From positions 1 to 8,005 of the forward strand of contig CABQCM010000049.1 in NCBI GenBank assembly GCA_902462665.1: a stretch of 8,005 bases of DNA, written 5' to 3'. The position numbers and the translations under genes are program-made. The stretch's first letter is position 1. Each line of letters opens with the position of its first letter. Shown piece after piece: positions 1 through 4,763 of the stretch. The notes beneath the pieces were generated by a model. That model saw only the letters and a list, made by a program, of their open reading frames with translations, had not been told where the DNA came from and made no database searches. The stretch is from an uncultured Oscillospiraceae bacterium (lineage in GTDB: Bacteria > Bacillota > Clostridia > Oscillospirales > Acutalibacteraceae).

Positions 1-83
1 CCGCCCCCACCAAGGAGGAATTTGACGCGCTGATCGACGCGTTGGTTGCGTCCGGGCTGATGGCGCCCGCCTCGGAGGACTAA
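1..83 (+). CDS. 3' end of a small structural protein (partial)
   Basis: An open frame enters from the left edge and ends at TAA 81-83. The visible tail is 26 residues: APTKEEFDALIDALVASGLM followed by APASED. This short amphipathic helix with a small acidic end resembles the C-termini of small proteins encoded just after the major capsid protein in Firmicutes siphophages, some of which are annotated as head fibre or decoration proteins. Its position directly ahead of the head-tail connector fits such a role. Too little is visible to name the family, so the product is a guess from context. The reading frame and stop are secure. Confidence 0.6.
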   Translation, partial: APTKEEFDALIDALVASGLMAPASED

Positions 84-211
84 GCCGTGCGGTGGGTAGG
101 CTTAATTGTAAAACCGGAAAACGAAAAACAACCGGTACAAAAACCCAAACGGGAACAGGTGAACAAAAAGCCGCAACCGGGAAACAAAAAATAAAAGAGG
201 AGGGGGCCAAT
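84..211 (+). other. T-poor A-rich spacer ahead of the connector gene
   Basis: This 128-bp gap has almost no T between about 113 and 210 on the + strand. It is built of A-runs of four to six bases alternating with CCGG or CGGG blocks, a loose repeat with no exact period. GTG at 92 is in frame with the connector gene, and the intervening codons are open but would encode a Lys/Thr/Gly-rich low-complexity peptide. There is no ribosome binding site before GTG 92, while a strong GAGGAGGGGG lies at 197-206 before ATG 212. I therefore read this as an unstructured untranslated leader. I see no convincing promoter or terminator in it. Confidence 0.5.
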
Positions 212-532
212 ATGAGCGAGAAGGAAAAAATCCAAATGGTAGAGCAGCTTATTTCGGACATGAGCATTTCGCAGGAGGATATCCGGTCGTATCTGGCTCT
301 TTCTACCGACCGTATTTTTAAGCGCATCTGGCCGTTTGGCAAAAGCCCGCAAACCCTGCCTGCACAGTATGATATGGTGCAAATTCAGCTTACGGTGCGC
401 ATGATTGCCCGCAAAGGCGGCGAGGGGGAAATCGCCCATTCCGAAAACGGCATATCCCGTACATACGCCACCGTGGACGACGAGGACATTTTGCGCACGC
501 TTACCCCATATGTGGGGGTGGTGGGGCTGTGA
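212..532 (+). CDS. Phage head-tail connector protein (gp6-like)
   Basis: The product is 106 residues beginning MSEKEKIQMVEQLISD. Proteins of this type form the ring below the portal that carries DNA from head to neck. The family pattern is visible: an N-terminal helical part with a YLALSTDRI segment, then a central LPAQYDMVQIQLTVRMIAR helix, a glycine-containing turn (KGGEGE), a SENGISRTYA strand, and a C-terminal ILRTLTPYVGVV. The ending in which a serine-rich strand precedes 'L-P-Y' is characteristic of gp6-like connectors. ATG 212 is chosen because GAGGAGGGGG lies five bases upstream; the in-frame GTG at 92 has no such site. The stop TGA overlaps the next gene's ATG by one base, implying translational coupling. 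Family assignment is by recognition, not by search. Confidence 0.85.
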   Translation: MSEKEKIQMVEQLISDMSISQEDIRSYLALSTDRIFKRIWPFGKSPQTLPAQYDMVQIQLTVRMIARKGGEGEIAHSENGISRTYATVDDEDILRTLTPYVGVVGL

Positions 533-912
533 TGAACCTTGCCAGAAACACCTTTCCCGTGTGGTTTCAGGTTTATGAGGGCGAAACAGAGCTGTTGGAC
601 GAATACGGCAACAAAACGGGGTCGTTTGCCCCGTCCTACGGGCCGCTGCAATCGGCGCAGATGACGGTTTCCCCCAACCGGGGAGACGCCACATTGGAAA
701 TGTTCGGCACTCTTTTGGATTATGACCGCACCCTTTCCACAGCAGATATTACCTGCCCCATCAACGAGCAGACCGTTTTGTGGCTCGACAGCGTTTCAAC
801 CGACAAGCCCTACACCCATTATGTCAAGCGGCGTGCACCCTGGAAAAACAGCCTGGTGTTCGCTGTAAAGCAGGTGGAGGTGTCGCATGGCGCGCAAAAC
901 GATACCCCTTAG
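532..912 (+). CDS. Head-closure / head-tail adaptor protein
   Basis: The product is 126 residues beginning MNLARNTFPVWFQVYEG. The small beta-rich pattern with LLDEYGNKTGSFAPSYG, then MTVSPNRGDATLEMFG and a late VLWLD, matches the protein that sits between connector and gp10-like genes in many Firmicutes siphophages. There it acts as a head-completion or stopper protein that plugs the packaged head. ATG 532 overlaps the previous stop in the form TGATG, so it is probably translated by re-initiation. GTG 529 immediately before it is an alternative start adding one residue. Its 3' end overlaps the next gene by 26 bases. Function is inferred from position and sequence style; many homologues are annotated only as hypothetical. 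Confidence 0.75.
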   Translation: MNLARNTFPVWFQVYEGETELLDEYGNKTGSFAPSYGPLQSAQMTVSPNRGDATLEMFGTLLDYDRTLSTADITCPINEQTVLWLDSVSTDKPYTHYVKRRAPWKNSLVFAVKQVEVSHGAQNDTP

Positions 913-1387
913 CTTAAGCGGGTCATCCATCGACCAGGCCGTCAAAGAGCTGAAAGCCTACCAAAAATGGGTAGAGAAAAAGGCGAACGAGCTGGCAAAG
1001 CGCCTTGCCGAAATCGGTGCAAACGAAGCACGCGTGCGCTTTTTAAGCGCGCAGTATAAGGGCACCAACGACGCGGGCGTTTCGGTAGAAGCCATTGCCA
1101 ACGGCTACAAAATTGTGGCCTCCGGCAGCGCGGTGTTTTTCATCGAGTTTGGCGCAGGCGTGTACTATAATGGCGCAGAGCCTTACCCAAAACCGCGCCC
1201 AGCCGGGGTGAGCGGCATTGGCGAATACGGTCGGGGCAAGGGCAAGCAAAAGGCCTGGGGGTTTTACGATGAAACAGGCGAACTTATCATCACCCACGGC
1301 ACACCCGCCGCCATGCCCATGTACCACGCAAGCCGCGTGATGCTGCAAGAAATCCAAAGAATCGCCAAGGAGGTGTTTGCAAATTGA
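887..1387 (+). CDS. HK97 gp10-like tail completion protein
   Basis: The product is 166 residues beginning MARKTIPLSLSGSSID. Members of the HK97 gp10 family sit at the head-tail junction and help join tail to head. Visible hallmarks are the N-terminal helical stretch (residues about 14-50) with the run of Lys and Ala, a central IVASGSAVFFIEFGAGV strand-turn in which 'F-EFG-G' is the family signature, and a C-terminal helix after the 'HGTPAAMPMYHA' segment ending VMLQEIQRIAKEVF. ATG 887 follows GGTGGAGGTG and lies inside the preceding gene. The stop TGA at 1385-1387 overlaps the next TTG start, so the gene is tightly packed in the neck operon. Confidence 0.9.
   Translation: MARKTIPLSLSGSSIDQAVKELKAYQKWVEKKANELAKRLAEIGANEARVRFLSAQYKGTNDAGVSVEAIANGYKIVASGSAVFFIEFGAGVYYNGAEPYPKPRPAGVSGIGEYGRGKGKQKAWGFYDETGELIITHGTPAAMPMYHASRVMLQEIQRIAKEVFAN
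1367..1375 (+). promoter_or_regulatory. Ribosome binding site that fixes a TTG start
   Basis: AAGGAGGTG, a near-perfect anti-Shine-Dalgarno complement, lies inside the end of the gp10-like gene and eight bases before TTG 1384. No ATG or GTG in the correct frame occurs near it, so this site decides that the tail terminator gene begins with TTG. Confidence 0.85.
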
Positions 1388-1785
1388 TTGATGCAGAAAG
1401 CACGATCTTTGACCGGGTAGCGGATGCTTTTGACGAAGCTTACCCAAACGGTTCGCGCTATGGGGAGGAAACCACCTCGCCGCCGCGTTTTCCCTGCCTT
1501 ACCTTGGTGCAGGTGGACAATTTCACCTACGAGCCTTCTTTGGATGCGGCAAACAAAGAGCACAACGCATGGCTTGTGTTTGAGGCAAACGTATATTCCA
1601 ACAAAACAGCGGGCGCAAAGCAGGAATGCAAAGACATTATGCAGCTGGTGGATGAACAGATGCAAAGTTTAAATTTTGTGCGTCTGTTCTGCACACCGTC
1701 CAAAAATGCGGATAAGAAATATTTCCGCATGACCGCTCGGTACCGCGCTGTGATAAGCGAAGAGTACCGGCTGTATCGAACATAA
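1384..1785 (+). CDS. Tail terminator protein (gp17-like)
   Basis: The product is 133 residues beginning MIDAESTIFDRVADAF. Tail terminators cap the growing tail tube and form the interface to the head. The typical order is present: an N-terminal helix, a loop with PPRFPCLTLVQVDN in which 'P-FP' leads into the first strand, a conserved EHNAWLVFEANVYSNKTAG strand followed by a Lys-rich helix (AKQECKDIMQLVDEQM), and a final FRMTARYRAVISE strand. The NVYSNKT motif is especially recognisable in Firmicutes phage homologues. The TTG start overlaps the preceding TGA as TTGA. The gene ends just before a heptamer repeat array. Confidence 0.87.
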   Translation: MIDAESTIFDRVADAFDEAYPNGSRYGEETTSPPRFPCLTLVQVDNFTYEPSLDAANKEHNAWLVFEANVYSNKTAGAKQECKDIMQLVDEQMQSLNFVRLFCTPSKNADKKYFRMTARYRAVISEEYRLYRT

Positions 1786-1792
1786 AAACAAA

Positions 1793-1820
1793 TGTGCTAA
1801 GTGCCTAGTGCCAAGTGCCG
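1793..1820 (+). repeat. Tandem heptamer array, consensus AGTGCCA
   Basis: Four head-to-tail 7-base units, TGTGCTA, AGTGCCT, AGTGCCA and AGTGCCG, fill most of the gap between the tail terminator stop and the tail tube ribosome binding site. A similar array lies at 3161-3189 before the tape measure gene. The last 20 or so bases of both arrays, running into a CTTTAA sequence, are almost identical. No inverted partner (TGGCACT) is present nearby, so a simple hairpin does not explain them. Confidence 0.75.
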
Positions 1821-1826
1821 TCCTTT

Positions 1827-1834
1827 AAGGAGGT
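1827..1834 (+). promoter_or_regulatory. Ribosome binding site of the tail tube gene
   Basis: AAGGAGGT lies eight bases before ATG 1843. Another ATG at 1839 is out of frame, so the spacing selects the start at 1843. A site this strong suits a protein needed in many copies. Confidence 0.85.
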
Positions 1835-1842
1835 ACAAATGT

Positions 1843-2319
1843 ATGCCAAGAATTGATTTGAGCACCGCAGGGGTAAGCGTGCAGTACGCAGTGGAAGAAA
1901 CCGCCGGCACCCGGCCGACAACCGGCTACACCGCTTTGACCGGCATTAAAGCCATTCCCGATTTAAACCCCGAGCCGGGCAGCCTGGAAACCACCACGCT
2001 GGATGAAAGCGAGTGGAGAACCTATATTCCGGGCCTGAAAGACCCGGGCGGCGCGCTGGCGTTTACCGCCAACAACACCGAGCAGTTCCAAACCGATTGG
2101 AGCGAAATGGAGGAGAAAGCCGCCACCGCATCCGAGAGCGGCAAAGCCATGTGGTTTGCCATTGTGGTGCCGGGGCTGACCAAGGCGTTTTACTTTGCCG
2201 GCACTCCGTCGGCCCTCGGCCTGTCGGCCATTGAGGTGGACAGCGTGCTGGAGGTAGACGGCTACATCACCCCCACCCAGGTGCTCGGCTGGGAAGCCAA
2301 ACCCACCGCCGGCGTCTAA
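1843..2319 (+). CDS. Major tail tube protein
   Basis: The product is 158 residues beginning MPRIDLSTAGVSVQYA. It is the repeating subunit that stacks around the tape measure protein to make the tail tube. Support comes from its place between the tail terminator and the gpG/gpGT pair and from the beta-rich sequence. After the first strand comes TGYTALTGIKAIPDLNPEPG, then a SLETTTLDESEWRTYIPGL segment typical of tube proteins, a GGALAFTANNT strand, a hydrophobic WFAIVVPG strand, and a C-terminal VLEVDGYITPTQVLGW strand. The length fits small siphovirus tube proteins without an added Ig-like domain. An upstream in-frame ATG-free extension to about 1801 would run through the heptamer repeat and is rejected. 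Confidence 0.87.
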   Translation: MPRIDLSTAGVSVQYAVEETAGTRPTTGYTALTGIKAIPDLNPEPGSLETTTLDESEWRTYIPGLKDPGGALAFTANNTEQFQTDWSEMEEKAATASESGKAMWFAIVVPGLTKAFYFAGTPSALGLSAIEVDSVLEVDGYITPTQVLGWEAKPTAGV

Positions 2320-2343
2320 GGGCCCGGCCACACAGGAAAGGAC

Positions 2344-2385
2344 GGCGGGACAGCAGGCGCGCCTGTTTCTGCGGCCTTATCCCGC
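2344..2385 (+). promoter_or_regulatory. GC-rich hairpin region between tube and chaperone genes
   Basis: GCGGGA at 2345-2350 can pair with TCCCGC at 2380-2385. Inside lies a perfect 12-base palindrome, CAGGCGCGCCTG, at 2354-2365. The gap from 2320 to 2429 holds no gene. No T-run follows the stem, so a normal intrinsic terminator is not supported. It could attenuate transcription, or protect the 3' end of the abundant tube mRNA so that tube protein exceeds chaperone. That role is inference. Confidence 0.35.
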
Positions 2386-2429
2386 AGATGACCGCCTTCC
2401 CTCTATTTTTCGGATAAGGAGAGAGACAT

Positions 2430-2783
2430 ATGGCCAAAAACGAAAGCAAAGTCAACCCCATTCGCATCATCAACGAAGCCGGAGAAACGTTTGTGCTGGA
2501 ATTTTCGCGCGAAAGCGTGCGCTTTGCCGAGCAGCGCGGGTTTAAGATCACCGAGCTGACCGACTTTCCGCAAACCAACATCCCGGCGCTGTTTTACTAT
2601 GCCTTCCGCAAAAATCACAAAAACATTTCCCGCGGGCAGGCCGACGACATGCTGGAAGAGATGGGCGGGCTGACCACCGAGCTGATTGAGCGGCTGGTGC
2701 AGCTGTACAACGTGCCCAACGAAAGCCTGATTCTGACCGACGAGAGCGGAAGAAAAAACGGGAAGTGGACGGTGGAGCTGTAA
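2430..2783 (+). CDS. Tail assembly chaperone, short form (gpG-like)
   Basis: The product is 117 residues beginning MAKNESKVNPIRIIN. It corresponds to the short chaperone form of siphophages (lambda gpG analogue), which binds the tape measure protein during tail assembly and is absent from the mature virion. The pattern 'G-T-VLEFSRESVRFAEQRGF' followed by a helical part ending in IERLVQLYN resembles Firmicutes gpG-type proteins. ATG 2430 follows AAGGAG (2416-2421) at eight bases. The gene lies in the expected place between tube and tape measure. Near its 3' end, codons AGA AAA AAC form a slippery site that feeds the overlapping downstream frame. The last residues, GKWTVEL, are made only by ribosomes that do not slip. 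Confidence 0.87.
   Translation: MAKNESKVNPIRIINEAGETFVLEFSRESVRFAEQRGFKITELTDFPQTNIPALFYYAFRKNHKNISRGQADDMLEEMGGLTTELIERLVQLYNVPNESLILTDESGRKNGKWTVEL
2753..2759 (+). promoter_or_regulatory. -1 ribosomal frameshift slippery heptamer
   Basis: The sequence is A AAA AAC with AAA and AAC as zero-frame codons, the canonical X XXY YYZ arrangement. Slipping back one base moves the ribosome from the gpG frame into the frame ending at 3160. Both frames stay open across the site, the downstream frame has no good start of its own, and a stem-loop starts nine bases after the heptamer. Confidence 0.88.
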
Positions 2784-3160
2784 AAAGCTACGCCGTGGGC
2801 GATTACACCAAAGGGTTTGCGCAGATATTCCCCTACTATCTGTCGCTGGGCATGACGCCCGAACAGTTTTGGGAGGGAGACCCCTGGCTGACACAGGCCT
2901 ATTACCAGGCCGACCGGCTGCGCATACAGCGCACAAGCGAAGAGATGTGGCTGCAGGGGCTGTACTTCCACCAGGCGGTGAACGCGTCGCTGGCCAATGT
3001 CTTTCGCAAAAAAGGCCGCAAACCCGAAACCTATCTGGAAGAGCCTCTCCGGCTTATCCCCTACACCGAGGAAGAACAACAGCGGCGGGCCGAGCAGGAG
3101 CGGCAGAAAGCGATTGCCTATTTTACCAAATTTGAAAAACAGTGGAGCCAAAAAACATAG
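2759..3160 (+). CDS. gpT part of the gpGT frameshift fusion
   Basis: This frame is reached by a -1 shift at 2753-2759. The fusion is 110 codons of gpG (2430-2759) plus 133 codons from 2759, giving 243 residues. The T part contains GDYTKGFAQIFPYYLSLGMT, then EQFWEGDPWLTQAYYQADRL, a WLQGLYFHQAV helix, and a charged C-terminus rich in Glu, Gln and Arg ending FTKFEKQWSQKT. 'FW-GDPW...Y--AD' followed by 'WLQGLY' recurs in the protein after gpG in many Gram-positive siphophages. In lambda, the gpGT fusion recruits tube protein to the gpG-coated tape measure, and the same role is inferred here. The only initiator codon near the frame's beginning is GTG 2765, which has no ribosome binding site, so independent translation is unlikely. 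Confidence 0.83.
   Translation, partial: REVDGGAVKSYAVGDYTKGFAQIFPYYLSLGMTPEQFWEGDPWLTQAYYQADRLRIQRTSEEMWLQGLYFHQAVNASLANVFRKKGRKPETYLEEPLRLIPYTEEEQQRRAEQERQKAIAYFTKFEKQWSQKT
2769..2796 (+). promoter_or_regulatory. Frameshift-stimulating stem-loop
   Basis: Bases 2769-2779 pair with 2786-2796 in an 11-position stem (ten pairs including one G-U, and one G-A mismatch) closed by a six-base loop, GTAAAA, which contains the gpG stop codon. The spacer after the slippery heptamer is nine bases, within or just above the usual range for bacterial -1 frameshift stimulators. Pairing was checked by hand; folding energy was not computed. Confidence 0.75.
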
Positions 3161-3189
3161 AGTGCCAAGTGCTGGAGTGCCAAGTGCCT
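3161..3189 (+). repeat. Tandem heptamer array, second copy, consensus AGTGCCA
   Basis: The units are AGTGCCA, AGTGCTGG (one extra base), AGTGCCA and AGTGCCT. They start directly after the TAG of the gpGT frame and end before the tape measure ribosome binding site AAAGGGGGTG. The last two units and following bases match the array at 1807-1827 almost exactly. Confidence 0.75.
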
Positions 3190-3214
3190 TCTTTAAAATA
3201 AAGGGGGTGCGAGC

Positions 3215-4400
3215 GTGGGCGTGGAGCTGGACACATTAGAAATCCAGATACATTCCAGCGCCGACGAGGCGTCGGCCGGTATAGACCGGCTTACCAATGC
3301 CCTGAATCAACTCAAGTCTGTCGCCAAGGGCGGAGCGGGGCTGACGGCGGTTGCCAACCAACTGTCCAAGCTGAACTCCGCCCTTTCCAGCATTCAGGTG
3401 AACGAGGGCAAGATAAAGGGCTTGAACCAAGCGCTGAAACCGCTGAAAGCTCTCGCCGATCTAAAGGGGGTTAAGCTCTCCAGCAGCATTGCCACCCAGA
3501 TGAAAGCGATTGGAGAAGCGGCCAATACCCTAGATGAAACCTGCGCCCAGCGCCTGGCCGCCGTGGGAAACGGGCTGTCTGCGCTGGCGGGCGCCAAGGA
3601 CATTCATCTATCCTCTTCGATTGCCAACCAGCTCAAGGCCATCGGCGAAGCGGCACAGGGCGTCAACCATACCGATCTGGCCGGGCTGGGCCAAAAGACC
3701 ATGCAGCTGAAAGAGGCGCTTTTGCCGCTGACCGAACTGGGGAAAAGCTCCTTTTCGGGGATGGTGAAATCGCTGGAAAAAATCGGCGACATTACCGAAA
3801 CGCTGGGCAATGTGGAGACCATGCAGAAATTCGGCGACAGCGTGCAGGAAGTGGCCCGCAAGATGGAGCCGCTGGTCAACCAGGCGACCAAAGTATATGT
3901 GGCGCTCAAATGGCTGCCCGATGTGGTCAACAAAATTGCCAACAGCAATGAAAAGATGTCGTTGACCTTCATCCGCTCGGCCAAAAACGTTAATATTTTC
4001 GGCACCAGCATCAAAAGCCTGGGCATCCGCTCGGCCATCAAAGACTTTTCAGCCTTTGCGCAGCGGGTATACGGCGTGATGAAAAACTGGGTAACCGAAT
4101 CGAACAACTACATCGAAAACCTGAACCTCTTTACCGTGGCAATGGGCGACACGGCAAACCAGGCCTACGCCTACGCCGAGCGGGTGCGGGACGCGCTGGG
4201 CATTGACCCTTCGGAGTGGATGCGCAACCAGGGCGTGTTTAAGCAGATTACCTCCGGTTTTGATGTGGTGGAGGAAAAAGCCAACCTTATGAGCAAGGTG
4301 CTGACTCAGGTGGGCTACGACATCAGCTCGTTTTTTAATATCTCGATTGAGGAATCGATGCAGAAGGTGCAGTCGGGTATTTCGGGCGAGTTGGAACCGT
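3215..4400 (+). CDS. Tape measure protein, exon 1
   Basis: Exon 1 encodes residues 1-395 and the first base of codon 396 of the tape measure protein, the extended core around which tail tube subunits assemble. GTG 3215 follows AAAGGGGGTG (3200-3209) at a good distance; an in-frame GTG at 3221 is the alternative. The N-terminus (residues 1-230) is a series of amphipathic helices with an internal duplication: LSSSIATQMKAIGEAA near residue 86 and LSSSIANQLKAIGEAA near residue 130. From about residue 255 it enters the conserved tape-measure core of the TP901 type, with IENLNLFTVAMGDTANQAYAY and then SFFNISIEESMQKVQSGISG. The frame continues unspliced into the intron and stops at TGA 4415-4417, adding only TLAA. 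The conserved motif SGISGELEPL RRLG is cut exactly at this point and is completed by exon 2. Confidence 0.9.
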
Positions 4401-4415
4401 TAACTTTAGCGGCTT
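4394..4415 (+). other. P1 and P10 guide of the group I intron
   Basis: Exon bases GAACCGT (4394-4400) pair with intron GCGGCTT (4409-4415), including the required U4400-G4409 wobble at the splice site, three G-C pairs and one A-C mismatch. Directly before that guide, intron TTTA (4405-4408) can pair with the first exon-2 bases TAAG (4764-4767) to form P10. One continuous internal guide thus aligns both exons, which independently fixes both splice sites. Confidence 0.85.
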
Positions 4416-4763
4416 GACGCAGCGATGCGTCTCGAATAACGCAGTGAACCGCCAGATGGCGGGTGTGTGGGCAGCGTACAGTCGGCGTAGGAAATGACGC
4501 CTAATGCCCATGCTAACAGGGGAAGACTAAATCTTTGAACGGGTTCTTTCAAAGACAAGTAAATCCTGTGCTTTCGGAAACGGAAGTCAAACGACCATCC
4601 CATTGGGCGTGAAATTCGCCAACAGGAGTAGGGGCGGAGCGCAATTCTCCGCTGGGTGAGAATCCCTTAAATCGAAGTGCTGCGGCGGTCAAGTACCGCA
4701 TGATATGGTCTACTCCCACTGATGAATCAGTGTTCAAGTACCGGGAAACCGGGGGTAGAAAGG
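4401..4763 (+). ncRNA. Group I intron, ORF-less, inside the tape measure gene
   Basis: This 363-nt insert is predicted to be a self-splicing ribozyme. Removing it joins GAACCGT to TAAGACGC and restores EPLRRLG. It begins after exon U4400 and ends in G4763, as group I introns do. Helices found by hand: P2 4416-4420/4427-4431; peripheral hairpins 4449-4453/4458-4462 and 4484-4488/4497-4501; P3 4504-4512/4601-4610 with a bulge; P4 ACAGG 4516-4520/CCTGT 4565-4569; P5 4526-4528/4558-4560 topped by an 8-bp hairpin 4532-4539/4548-4555; P6 4571-4576/4581-4586 with a GAAA loop; P7 GACCAT 4593-4598/ATGGTC 4705-4710; P8 4685-4689/4695-4699; P9 4711-4717/4751-4757 enclosing CACTGA/TCAGTG and a CCGG-GAAA-CCGG hairpin. 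No endonuclease or maturase is encoded. The P4-P6 region resembles the phage T4 td intron. The subgroup is not settled, because the P3 pairing has an alternative. Confidence 0.9.
4516..4710 (+). other. Catalytic core (P4-P6 and P7-P8) of the intron
   Basis: The four conserved group I core segments appear in order. P: J3/4 CUA, then ACAGG and GGAA (to 4524). Q: AAAUCCUGUGCU (4561-4572). R: UCAAACGACCAU (4587-4598). S: AUGAUAUGGUC (4700-4710). R and S pair as the six-base P7, which holds the guanosine-binding site. Bases 4611-4684 between the P3 3' strand and P8 are additional and include the 6-bp hairpin 4634-4639/4647-4652. Confidence 0.85.

Noticed and set aside
92..211. N-terminal extension of the connector gene from GTG 92
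   Set aside because: There is no ribosome binding site, the encoded sequence is low complexity, and the connector family begins near ATG 212, which has a strong site.
80..694. Long reverse-strand open frame opposite the neck genes
   Set aside because: It is antisense to two well-supported overlapping genes, has no recognisable domain and looks like a codon-composition shadow.
1801..1842. Longer tail tube start within the heptamer array
   Set aside because: It would translate the repeat and the ribosome binding site; ATG 1843 is correctly spaced from AAGGAGGT.
2344..2396. Rho-independent terminator
   Set aside because: The stem is not followed by a T-run, and the downstream genes need read-through.
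4549..4737. Reverse-strand ORF in the intron as an endonuclease fragment
   Set aside because: It is only about 60 codons, has no LAGLIDADG, GIY-YIG or HNH motif, and overlaps conserved ribozyme helices.
4401..4763. IStron (group I intron fused to an IS605-type element) or an IS remnant
   Set aside because: No transposase is present, there is no TTGAT-type target at the 5' junction, and no inverted repeats or target duplication flank the insert beyond the shared TAA.
4401..4763. Group II intron
   Set aside because: The 5' end is not GTGYG, there is no domain V-like hairpin with an AY 3' end, and the terminal G and P1-P10 guide fit group I.
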